From JANQRZ01 sp965215165 (GTDB taxonomy: Bacteria > Bacteroidota > Rhodothermia > Rhodothermales > JANQRZ01), in contig CBDCCX010000006.1 of assembly GCA_965215165.1 (NCBI GenBank), positions 248,001-312,000 of the forward strand: a stretch of DNA of 64,000 bases, in the 5' to 3' direction. The notes under the pieces are model-generated. The model saw only the letters and a program-made list of their open reading frames with translations. It was not told where the DNA came from and made no database searches. Shown here piece by piece: positions 40,609 to 50,288 of this stretch (its first letter is position 1; every line of letters begins with the position of its first letter). A program made the translations under genes and the position numbers.

Positions 40609-41992
40609 TCTCGTGGACGAACCCCTTGAAGAGCGTCAGGAAGACGATTTTGACATCGAGCCACAGGCTCCAGTGCTGGATGTAGTAGAGGTCGAACTCG
40701 ATCCGCTTCTCGATCGACGTGTCGCCGCGCCAGCCGTTGACCTGCGCCCAGCCGGTGATGCCGGCCTTGACCTTGTGGCGGAGCATGTAGTTCGGCACCC
40801 GGTCCTTGAACTCGTCGATGAAGACGGGCCGCTCGGGGCGGGGGCCGACGACCGACATGTCGCCCCGGAGCACGTTGAGGAACTGCGGCAGCTCGTCGAG
40901 GCTCGTCCGGCGCAGCATCGCGCCGATCGGCGTCGCCCGGCTCTCGCCCGGACTCGCCCACACTGCGCCGCTCGCGGCTTCCGCGTTGACCGGCATCGAG
41001 CGGAACTTGAGCATCTCGAACGTCCGCCCGTTGAGCCCCATCCGGCGCTGCCGGTAGAACACCGGCCCCGGCGAGGAGCGCTTGACCGCCGCCGCGATCA
41101 CGAGGAATACCGGGGAGAGCAGGACGAGCACCACGAGCGAGAACGCGAGGTCGGCCCCGCGCTTGACGAGGCGGCGGAAGTCGAACGGCGTCTCGTCGAT
41201 CAGGTGGATCACCGGCAGCCCGTCGATGTCCGAGACCCGGCTGTTGAGGATCATCTCGAACTGGAACAGGTCCGGCACGAGGCAGACGTGGGCGAGCCGC
41301 CGCGCCGCGTCGTCGATCAGGCGCTCGACCTTGCCCGTCGCCCACGACGGAAGGCAGACGTAGACCAGGTCGACCGTCCGGCCGGCGGCGGCGAGGCGGT
41401 CCAGGACGGCGGCGAAGTCGTCCACGCGCCCGAGCACCCCGTCCTCGTCGGTCTTGTCGTCGTCGAGGAACCCGACGATCTCGAAGCCCATCCACGGGTA
41501 GAGCCGGAAGGCGTTGGCGAGGCGCTGCCCGGTGCGTCCAGCCCCGACCACGAGCACGCGCCGGAGGTTGCGCCCCTGCTGCCGCGCCCGGCGCAGCACG
41601 GCGTAGATCGTCAGGCGCAGCAGCACCAGGAGTGCCGAGCTGAGGACCCCGAAGAGCAGCATGTGGAGCCGCGAGAACGAGAACTCGCGGTAGAAGAACA
41701 CCGCCGCCACTGAGGCCAGCAGGCCGAGCGCCACGGCCCGCGCCACGGCGAAGATGACGAGCGGGAGCCGCTGCGCCCGCCGCGTCCAGTAGAGCCCGGA
41801 GAGCAGAAACACGGTGCCCCAGACCACGAGCACGGCGGGGAGGAAGCCGAGGTAGCCGGTCAGCGGGACCCACGCCGGCGCGGTCATCCACTCGAACCGG
41901 ATGACCCACGCCAGCACCCACGCCGCGGCGATCAGGCCGAGGTCGGCGACGAACAGGAGCCGCTGGAGCAGGCGGCTGCGCTCTTTTAGCAT
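40598..41992 (-). CDS. undecaprenyl-phosphate sugar phosphotransferase (WcaJ-type)
   Basis: This enzyme transfers a hexose-phosphate from a UDP-sugar to undecaprenyl phosphate to start polysaccharide repeats. The 464-aa product has four TM helices (residues about 10-115), a Rossmann-like domain (RVLVVGAGRTGQRLANAF, DLVYVCLPSWA), another TM (LAFSLVVLVLLSPVFLVIAA), and the bacterial sugar-transferase domain (GPVFYRQRRMGLNGRTFEML, RRTSLDELPQFLNVLRGDMS, VGPRPERPVF, AGITGWAQVNGWRGDT). Its stop overlaps the next gene. It fits the nucleotide-sugar genes upstream of the array. Confidence 0.9.
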   Translation of the reverse strand: MLKERSRLLQRLLFVADLGLIAAAWVLAWVIRFEWMTAPAWVPLTGYLGFLPAVLVVWGTVFLLSGLYWTRRAQRLPLVIFAVARAVALGLLASVAAVFFYREFSFSRLHMLLFGVLSSALLVLLRLTIYAVLRRARQQGRNLRRVLVVGAGRTGQRLANAFRLYPWMGFEIVGFLDDDKTDEDGVLGRVDDFAAVLDRLAAAGRTVDLVYVCLPSWATGKVERLIDDAARRLAHVCLVPDLFQFEMILNSRVSDIDGLPVIHLIDETPFDFRRLVKRGADLAFSLVVLVLLSPVFLVIAAAVKRSSPGPVFYRQRRMGLNGRTFEMLKFRSMPVNAEAASGAVWASPGESRATPIGAMLRRTSLDELPQFLNVLRGDMSVVGPRPERPVFIDEFKDRVPNYMLRHKVKAGITGWAQVNGWRGDTSIEKRIEFDLYYIQHWSLWLDVKIVFLTLFKGFVHENAY

Positions 41993-42016
41993 CGTACCAG
42001 GTCGGGGAGAGACTTA

Positions 42017-42175
42017 GGGCCTATCCGGAAAGTCGGCTTGACCAGCGGAGCCTGAGCGAACGGCTCCTGCGCAAGGCGCGCGAAGCAGACGATGCGCCAG
42101 CATCGGCGATGCAGCACAACGCCGCGCAGGGACCGTGCAGCCAGGCGCAGCCGAGAGGGCTTTTCGGATAGGCCC
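42017..42175. mobile_element. MITE-like element with TTA target duplication
   Basis: A 159-bp element: terminal inverted repeats GGGCCTATCCGGAAAG and its near complement CTTTTCGGATAGGCCC, bounded on both sides by TTA (42014-42016 and 42176-42178). This is the pattern of IS5-group elements. There is no ORF inside. The interior shares AGGCGCGCGA, GATGC, GCATCGG and GTGCAGCC with the element at 18163 (read on the minus strand). Confidence 0.75.
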
Positions 42176-42179
42176 TTAG

Positions 42180-42374
42180 AAACGGGAGTAGCCAAATCTC
42201 TGCATAGGCAGGCCGACGGACGGGGTACGGTGAGAGCGCAACAGGCTGGGGAATATAGCCCCGGCCAACCGGTGAGCCGAAGAGGGGGGTGTGGATTCAC
42301 CCGGCAGGGCCGGTGCTACAGAACGAGGGGAGGTGAAGGAGGGCGCGATCTGAAAGGCCTGGCTCCCGTTCCGG
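42180..42374. other. intergenic remainder before the racemase
   Basis: Together with the MITE this makes the 382-nt gap after the WcaJ start. It contains a short inverted stretch (GCCCCGGCCAACCGGTGAGCC) and ends at the 3' end of the racemase. I see no gene. GAATATAGCCCC at about 42251 is AT-rich, but no promoter is convincing. Confidence 0.3.
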
Positions 42375-43169
42375 CTACACCGCCTTCTCGGCCAGTGCCT
42401 CGGGCAGCGGCTTGAGCTTGTCCGGCCACGTCGCCCGGATGAGCGCCCGCGCGAGGGCGTTCGTCGAGTCGACGAGGGGGACGCCTTCGAACTCGGGCTC
42501 GGGCACGGCGAGGGGCAGCTCGGTGCAGCCGAGGATCACGGCGTCGGCCCCGCGCGCGCGGAGGTGGCGGATGCCGGCCAGGAGCCGGTCGCGCGACTCG
42601 GCCGTCGGCGGGTCGCTCTGCGCCTTCAAGCCCCACGTCTCGTCCCAGATCACGGGGTTGATGACCTCGCACTGGAAGGCCCAGTCCGGCCGCACGCCCT
42701 CCAGCCCGATCTTCTCCAGCGCCGCCGAGTGCAGCCGGCTCTCGAGCGACGAGTTGGTGGCGAGCACGCCGACGCGGCGGATGGCGGGGTCGCGCCGGCG
42801 GGCCGCCTCGGCGCAGGCGTCGATGATGCTCATCAGCCGGACGGACCGGCCCTCGCGCTCCATCGTCTCCTGGAGCACGTCGAAGATGACCGGGGCGTGG
42901 GCGGTGTTGCACGGCATCCCGGCGACGACGCAGCCCGCCCCGTCGAGCAGCCGGAGCACGTCGGCCAGGGCGGGCACCGGGTTCGGCTGGCTCTGGTCGG
43001 CGATGTAGGTCGAGCGGTCCGGGAAGTGGCCGGGGTAGGAGATCAGCGCGACCGGCAGGTGCTCCTGGTCCGTCGTGGCGGCGGTGTTGTCGAAGACCTT
43101 CTTGACGAGGTCGAGGCCGGCGTAGGGGCCGAGGCCGCCGACGACGCCGATGGCGTTGCGTTCGTCCAC
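42375..43169 (-). CDS. aspartate/glutamate racemase family protein
   Basis: The 264-aa product has the two catalytic cysteine motifs of the family: MPCNTAHAP and LGCTELPLA, plus GVVGGLGPYAGLDLVKKV near the N terminus and RRVGVLATNSSLESR. The enzymes are cofactor-independent and invert amino acids. Substrate not determined; the GGLGP start is seen in aspartate racemase-like members. It is read toward the WcaJ region. Confidence 0.85.
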   Translation of the reverse strand: MDERNAIGVVGGLGPYAGLDLVKKVFDNTAATTDQEHLPVALISYPGHFPDRSTYIADQSQPNPVPALADVLRLLDGAGCVVAGMPCNTAHAPVIFDVLQETMEREGRSVRLMSIIDACAEAARRRDPAIRRVGVLATNSSLESRLHSAALEKIGLEGVRPDWAFQCEVINPVIWDETWGLKAQSDPPTAESRDRLLAGIRHLRARGADAVILGCTELPLAVPEPEFEGVPLVDSTNALARALIRATWPDKLKPLPEALAEKAV

Positions 43170-43266
43170 AAAGAGAGGGGTGAGGGGGCGCTACTGTCGT
43201 AGTCATTTGCTCGTGAGCGGACCCCCTGTCCGTCGGCCCTTCGCTGCACTCAGCGGGCTGACGGAT

Positions 43267-43335
43267 TGTCCCCCTCACACAAGGGGGACAGCTTCCGCTG
43301 CTCGGAGCGCAGCGATGGCGGTGGAAGCGGGGGGT
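43267..43335. repeat. CCCCCTT/AAGGGGG repeat element, copy 2
   Basis: GTCCCCCTCACACAAGGGGG then ACAG, CTTCCGC, a centre, GGAAGCGGGGGGTC. The arrangement matches 13108-13181: a C/G-run hairpin followed by inverted TTCNG-type arms and GGGGGGTC. Confidence 0.5.
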
Positions 43336-43473
43336 CGCCTACGGGCAACCGTCTTGCACTCTAGCGCATGAAAGCCACACGAATTGGGGCGGCGGGGAAG
43401 CCCCGGCACAGGGCCTAGCAGCCCGATGGCACGACCGAGGCCGCGCGTGCGTTCCTCCGGCGGCGTTCCGTCG

Positions 43474-43505
43474 TTGACAGGGGGGCGTCGGAATCGCTAT
43501 TTTTG
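43474..43505 (+). promoter_or_regulatory. promoter for tRNA-Gln / prs
   Basis: TTGACA at 43474-43479, an 18-nt spacer, then TATTTTTG (43498-43505). The second box fits TAnnTTTG and the first fits -35/-33 TTG, so it satisfies both sigma-70 and Bacteroidota forms. Best promoter in the window. Confidence 0.65.
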
Positions 43506-43558
43506 CGGGAATGGGGAGGTGGCTCCGGCCCGCTAAGGATCGACCACTGCCCGCTCCC

Positions 43559-43629
43559 TGCCCGGTGGTGTAATGGCAGCACACCACTCTTTGGAAGTGG
43601 TTGTAGAGGTTCGAATCCTCTCCGGGCAA
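43559..43629 (+). tRNA. tRNA-Gln (UUG)
   Basis: Acceptor stem TGCCCGG / CCGGGCA; D-arm GTGTAATGGCAGCAC; anticodon stem CCACT / AGTGG with loop CTTTGGA, giving anticodon UUG; T-arm AGAGG TTCGAAT CCTCT. CCA is not encoded. It lies 79 nt before the prs start and may be co-transcribed from the promoter at 43474. Confidence 0.93.
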
Positions 43630-43707
43630 CCTCTCGGCTCCTCGTCCGATCCCCGTGCCCGCTTTCCGCCGGGCGGCCCTCCTGCTTGCTCCTCGCGCGA
43701 CCCCGCC

Positions 43708-44649
<942 letters not shown>

Positions 44650-44799
44650 AACGTGACGCGTAAAACGTAGACACGAGAGAGACTGCTCATCGTTTCGATA
44701 CTCATCGTTTCGATAGGAGCCCCCTTGCGTTTCACGCCTTGCGCTTAGCCCTGAGCATCACGCTCGACGTACCGAACCCGACCGAACCACACCGACCCC
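44650..44799. repeat. intergenic paired-arm element with TCATCGTTTCGAT duplication
   Basis: Left arm ACGTGACGCGTAAAACGTAG; right arm GCGTTTCACGCCTTGCGC. In the centre CTCATCGTTTCGATA is repeated twice in tandem. It fills the prs-rplY gap, with a further AACCGAACC stretch before ATG 44800. Confidence 0.5.
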
Positions 44800-45474
44800 A
44801 TGGACGCCATCACGCTCGACGCGCAGCCGCGCGACACCGGCAAGCGCGCCGTCAAAGCCATCCGCCGCGCCGAGGAGGTCCCCTGCGTCCTCTACGGCCA
44901 GCACACCGACCCGGTCCACTTCCGCGTCGGCCTGCTCGACATGCGCCCGCTGATCTACACCGCCGAGACCCACGTCGTCTCGCTCACAGTCGAGGGCGAG
45001 GCCTACGAGGCCATCGTCAAGCACATCGACTTCCACCCGGTCACCGACGTGCCGATCCACGCCGACTTCCTGGCGCTCACCGCCGGCGAGACGCTCGACA
45101 TGGTGATCCCGGTCGTGACCATCGGCATCGCGGCCGGCGTCAAGGCAGGTGGCCTGCTCTCGCAGCCGCTCAACGAGCTCGAGGTCCGCTGCCTGCCGAA
45201 GGACATCCCCGGTCAGATCGAGGTCAACGTCGAGGGGCTCGAGATCGGGGACTCGGTCCACGTCTCGGACCTCGAGGTCGAGAACGTCGAGGTCCTGACG
45301 GACCCGGCCCGGACCGTCGTCACGATCACCGTACCGCGCGCCGAGGAGGAGCCCGAGGAGGACGAGGGCCTGCTGCTGGGCGAGGACGGCGAGCCGATCG
45401 AGGGCGAGCTCCCCGAGGGCGAAGAGGGCGAAGCCGCCGAGGACGCCGGGGCCGACGGCGAGACCGAGGAGTAA
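44800..45474 (+). CDS. rplY: 50S ribosomal protein L25 (Ctc form) with acidic tail
   Basis: L25 binds 5S rRNA. The 224-aa product has an N-terminal L25 beta-barrel (LDAQPRDTGKRAVKAIRRA, VPCVLYGQHTD, AIVKHIDFHPVTD) and a C-terminal TL5/Ctc domain (ETLDMVIPVVTIGIAAGVKAG, LPKDIPGQIEVNVEGL, IGDSVHVSDLEVE). The last 35 residues are Glu/Asp-rich. It sits between prs and pth, a common arrangement. Confidence 0.95.
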   Translation: MDAITLDAQPRDTGKRAVKAIRRAEEVPCVLYGQHTDPVHFRVGLLDMRPLIYTAETHVVSLTVEGEAYEAIVKHIDFHPVTDVPIHADFLALTAGETLDMVIPVVTIGIAAGVKAGGLLSQPLNELEVRCLPKDIPGQIEVNVEGLEIGDSVHVSDLEVENVEVLTDPARTVVTITVPRAEEEPEEDEGLLLGEDGEPIEGELPEGEEGEAAEDAGADGETEE

Positions 45475-45560
45475 GCCGATTTGGGATTTCTGATTTTGGA
45501 TTGCGGATTGGGTTGCCACATCACCCAATCCGCAGTCCCCATTCTAAAATCCAAAGTCGA
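45475..45560. repeat. intergenic paired-arm micro-repeat, GATTTTGGA class
   Basis: Left arm GATTTGGGATTTCTGATTTT and GGATTGCGGATTGGG; right arm CCCAATCCGCAGTCCCC and TAAAATCCAAAGTCGA. The arms are good inverted copies (GCGGATTGGG / CCCAATCCGC exact). It ends directly before ATG 45561. Confidence 0.7.
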
Positions 45561-46136
45561 ATGCCTCGTGCCAAGCGGATCATCATCGGGCTGGGGAACC
45601 CCGGCCCGGACTACGAAGGCACGCGGCACAACGCCGGATTCATGGTCGCCGACGCGGTCGCTCGCGAGGCCGGCCTCGCCTTCGAGATCGGCGGGGGGCC
45701 CTTCGCGAGCGCGTGGGGGAGCTGGCGCGGGACCCCGCTCGGCGTCGCCAAGCCGCTCGACTTCATGAACCGCAGCGGGACGGCGGTCCGCGCGCTGCTC
45801 GCGCTCGGGCGTCTGGAGGTCGAGGACGTGCTCGTGGTCTACGACGACCTGGCCCTCGACCTGGGCCAACTCCGGCTCCGGCCCGGCGGCTCGGCCGGCG
45901 GGCACAACGGCGTGCAGGATGTCATCGACCGGCTCAATTCGGCGAATTTTCCCCGTCTCCGCGTCGGCATCGGGTCTAGCTTCGCTCGCGGCCGGCAGGT
46001 CGACTACGTGCTCGCGCCCTTCGAGCGAGACGAGCAACCCCTCATCGAGGCGGCCGTCGAGACGGCGGCGGAGGCTGCGCTCACGTTCGCCCGCGACGGG
46101 CTGACGGCAGCCATGAACATCTACAACAGAAAGTGA
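45561..46136 (+). CDS. pth: peptidyl-tRNA hydrolase
   Basis: Pth releases tRNA from prematurely released peptidyl-tRNA. The 191-aa product has IIIGLGNPGPDYEGTRHNAGFMV with the catalytic His in TRHNAGF, KPLDFMNRSGTAV, VVYDDLALDLGQLRLRPGGSAGGHNG and RLRVGIGS. Length and N terminus are typical. The gene follows rplY, a usual neighbour. Confidence 0.96.
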   Translation: MPRAKRIIIGLGNPGPDYEGTRHNAGFMVADAVAREAGLAFEIGGGPFASAWGSWRGTPLGVAKPLDFMNRSGTAVRALLALGRLEVEDVLVVYDDLALDLGQLRLRPGGSAGGHNGVQDVIDRLNSANFPRLRVGIGSSFARGRQVDYVLAPFERDEQPLIEAAVETAAEAALTFARDGLTAAMNIYNRK

Positions 46137-46238
46137 TACGTGATTCGTGAGGGTGCCGCCGGCAGGACGCCGTGCTAGACACCCTCACGAATCACGTTTT
46201 GCGAATCACCCAACACCCTCACCCATACCCTCTACCTC
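46137..46238. repeat. intergenic paired-arm micro-repeat, GTGATTCGTGAGGG class
   Basis: Left arm ACGTGATTCGTGAGGGTG; right arm CACCCTCACGAATCACG, nearly perfect inverse, then CGAATCACCCAACACCC. Centre CCGCCGGCAGGACGCCG. It fills the pth-hppA gap. With 17 of 18 bases pairing this is the strongest hairpin of the group. Confidence 0.7.
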
Positions 46239-48350
<2,112 letters not shown>

Positions 48351-48372
48351 GGTCAGGTTGCTTTCTTACGAA

Positions 48373-48409
48373 AAGGCCCGGTTCCGCTAAAGCGCGGGGC
48401 CGGGCTTTC
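48373..48409 (+). terminator. rho-independent terminator of hppA
   Basis: AGGCCCGGTTCCGCT pairs with AGCGCGGGGCCGGGCTTT (stem with a GG/CG bulge), followed by TTT. Its sequence recurs in the two downstream hppA-end copies. Confidence 0.75.
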
Positions 48410-48472
48410 CGCTGGGGTGGGACCCGGCGCAGCAGAATGTAGTACCACGGTCCCTTCCGAGCTAGTCCGCTT

Positions 48473-48727
48473 ATGTCCGTTCGCATCCACATCGATCTGC
48501 CCGAAGACGCCTTCGCCGCGCTGCGAAGCAGCCCCGATGAGCTGGCCGCCGAGATGCGGCTTACAGCAGCGGTGAAGTGGTACGAGCAGGAGCGCGTGTC
48601 GCAGGCGAGGGCGGCAGAGCTGGCTGGCCTCACTCGCTCCGCGTTTCTCCAAGCCCTCGCCCACTTCAGCACCTCCCCGTTCCAGACGACCCCCGAGGAG
48701 TTGAGGCGGGAGGTCGAAGGTGGCTGA
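48473..48727 (+). CDS. UPF0175 family antitoxin
   Basis: The 84-aa product reads MSVRIHIDLPEDAFAALRSS then AVKWYEQERVSQARAAELAG and LTRSAFLQALAHFSTSPF, the UPF0175 helix-turn-helix family, which pairs with DUF3368 toxins. It overlaps the next gene by 8 nt. Located directly after the hppA terminator. Confidence 0.85.
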   Translation: MSVRIHIDLPEDAFAALRSSPDELAAEMRLTAAVKWYEQERVSQARAAELAGLTRSAFLQALAHFSTSPFQTTPEELRREVEGG

Positions 48728-49205
48728 TCGGTACGTCGCTGATGCCTCACCGCTGATCGTGCTCGCACACATTGGGCGGGCTGAGCTAATGTCGGAAGTG
48801 GGAGAGCAGCTGGTCGTCCCGGCAGCGGTGGCTCGTGAGATCGCGCGGGCTTCACCATCGGACCCGGCACGTCAATGGCTCGACGGCGTAGCTCTGGAGA
48901 TCGCGCCGCCCCAGCCAATCCCACAGCGCGTGGCGGCCTGGGACGTGGGCGATGGAGAGAGCGCCGTGCTGACCTACGCCCTACAGTACCCGGACTACAC
49001 GGCTGTTCTGGACGACCGTGCAGCCCGACGGTGTGCCGAGACCATCGGCGTTCGGACCATCGGCACGCTCGGTCTCCTCGTCCGCGCCAAGCGAGCGGGC
49101 TTCGTCGCGGCTGTAGAACCGATCGTCGAAGAGCTTCAGGCGGTAGGATTCCGAGCAAGCGCGGCGCTCGTGCAAGAGGTCCTGAGGCTGGCTGGCGAGC
49201 GATAA
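48720..49205 (+). CDS. DUF3368 PIN-type toxin
   Basis: The 161-aa product (GTG 48720) starts MADRYVADASPLIVLAHIGR, with EIARASPSDPARQWLDG, DVGDGESAVLTYALQYPDYTAVLDDRAARR and TIGTLGLLVRAKRAG. The D..S, E and D residues match the PIN fold acidic centre (DUF3368). Predicted RNase toxin with UPF0175 as antitoxin. Confidence 0.85.
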   Translation: MADRYVADASPLIVLAHIGRAELMSEVGEQLVVPAAVAREIARASPSDPARQWLDGVALEIAPPQPIPQRVAAWDVGDGESAVLTYALQYPDYTAVLDDRAARRCAETIGVRTIGTLGLLVRAKRAGFVAAVEPIVEELQAVGFRASAALVQEVLRLAGER

Positions 49206-49212
49206 ACCCCAC

Positions 49213-49446
49213 GTCGGTGTGACCTTCGATGGGACGACCTACGGCGAGGGCACCGAGGTCCACAAGGCCGCCGTCGTGGGCGACACGGTGGGCGACCCGC
49301 TGAAGGACACGCCGGGTCCGAGCGGGCATCCTGGTCAAGCTCATCGCCGTCGTGGCCCTCGGCAGCGCCCCGCTGATCGCGTAGGGTCAGACCGTTCTGC
49401 CACACCGAGGCCCGGTTCCGCTGCGCGCGGGGCTGGGCTCCGTCTT
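49213..49446 (+). pseudogene. duplicated hppA 3' end plus terminator, copy 2
   Basis: About 170 bp matches the hppA 3' end from GTGACCTTCGACGGGACGAC onward (copy has GATGGGACG), with a 2-bp deletion near 49322 that shifts the frame before the stop-like TAG (49382-49384). The following GAGGCCCGGTTCCGCTGCGCGCGGGGC terminator is also conserved but partly altered. No promoter or start, so not a gene. Confidence 0.85.
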
Positions 49447-49459
49447 TCCGATTTTCGAT

Positions 49460-49843
49460 TCAGGCGAGGTGACGGAGCCGGACCTTTACGCGCTCCTGCT
49501 GCCGCTCGGCAACGAGGATGAACGGGGGGACGGGGGCGAGGTCGAGTCTGAGCACACTGCGCAGCGTGGCGATCGTAAAGGCCGGGTCGAGGTGGCCGGG
49601 GCGCAGGTAGAGGATGCCGTAGAACGCCTCCTCGGCCGCGATGACGAGCCGGCCGAAGTCCCGGTCGTGCGTGACGACGGTCCGCTGCTCGGCGTGAGCC
49701 TGCCGGAGCAGATCCCGGTCACTGCTGCCGACGAGGCCATGCTGCCTCACGTCGAGCACGTCGAAGGCCTGTTGTTCCAGAAAGCGGACCACCTCGGGAT
49801 GCACGTTCTCGTCGGTCAGGAGGCGAACGCTCGGCATCATCAA
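49460..49843 (-). CDS. DUF5615 PIN-like toxin
   Basis: The 127-aa product has SVRLLTDENVHPEVVRFLEQ (acidic D/E of the PIN-like site), DVRQHGLVGSSDRDLLRQAHAEQRTVVTHDRDFGRL and FYGILYLRPGHLDPAF. It overlaps the upstream DUF433 gene by 4 nt (ATGA-type) on the minus strand. With DUF433 it forms a toxin-antitoxin pair, in the opposite orientation to hppA. It is only distantly similar to the DUF5615 protein at 36213. Confidence 0.83.
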   Translation of the reverse strand: MMMPSVRLLTDENVHPEVVRFLEQQAFDVLDVRQHGLVGSSDRDLLRQAHAEQRTVVTHDRDFGRLVIAAEEAFYGILYLRPGHLDPAFTIATLRSVLRLDLAPVPPFILVAERQQERVKVRLRHLA

Positions 49844-50070
49844 GCGCCGACCTCTGCTGTTACGATGACCTCGTTTTCGAGGAACCGGGCCGCGTACCGA
49901 ACGGCCTGCTCCACGTCAGCCGGTGCGAGGTGAGGATAGGCCCGGATGATATCGGGCGTCATGCCGCCTGAGGCGAGCCACTCCAGGATGATCTCGACGC
50001 TAATGCGGGTGCCGCGAACGTGTGGTTTCCCGGCTAACACTGCGGGGTCGGAGACGATACGGTCGAACAT
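49840..50070 (-). CDS. DUF433 antitoxin
   Basis: The 76-aa product begins MFDRIVSDPAVLAGKPHVRG, then TRISVEIILEWLASGGMTPD and AYPHLAPADVEQAVRYAARF, a standard DUF433 winged-helix protein. It is the upstream partner of the DUF5615 gene (4-nt overlap). ATG 50070 is a clear start. Confidence 0.85.
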   Translation of the reverse strand: MFDRIVSDPAVLAGKPHVRGTRISVEIILEWLASGGMTPDIIRAYPHLAPADVEQAVRYAARFLENEVIVTAEVGA

Positions 50071-50124
50071 AAGCAGAAGGCATTACGTGTGCAGGTGCGA
50101 CGGGCTCCGTCCTAAGCAGTTCCC

Positions 50125-50288
50125 GTGACACGGACGGCGACCCGTTGGGACACGTCGGGTTCGAGGGGCGTCCTGACAAGCTCATCGCGGTCGAGGCGCT
50201 CGTCGTCGCCCCGCTGATCGCCTAGGCAGTGAGGCGATTTGCTAGACGGAGCCCGGTCCCGCTGCGCGCGGGGCCGGGCTTTCTGCTT
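50125..50288 (+). pseudogene. duplicated hppA 3' end plus terminator, copy 3
   Basis: A shorter and more diverged tail: GACGGCGACCCGTTGG, AAGCTCATCGCGGTCG, GTCGCCCCGCTGATCGCCTAG match the hppA end; then AGCCCGGTCCCGCTGCGCGCGGGGCC (bases 50250-50275) and GGGCTTTCTGCTTTT form a terminator that could also serve the M1 peptidase gene on the other strand. Positions 50125-50225 hold the coding remnant. Confidence 0.75.

Larger units (their letters stand above)
43170..43558. other. non-coding region before tRNA-Gln
   Basis: Contains the CCCCCTT-type element (43267-43335), then about 130 nt with no gene, and a promoter (43474-43505). I found no ORF of note. Confidence 0.4.

Noticed and set aside
42017..42175. 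structured RNA gene (tRNA-like)
   Set aside because: Terminal inverted repeats with a TTA duplication fit a MITE better, and there is no cloverleaf.
49213..49384. ORF in the second hppA tail copy
   Set aside because: It is a frameshifted duplicate without start region, so treated as a remnant and not as a small gene.
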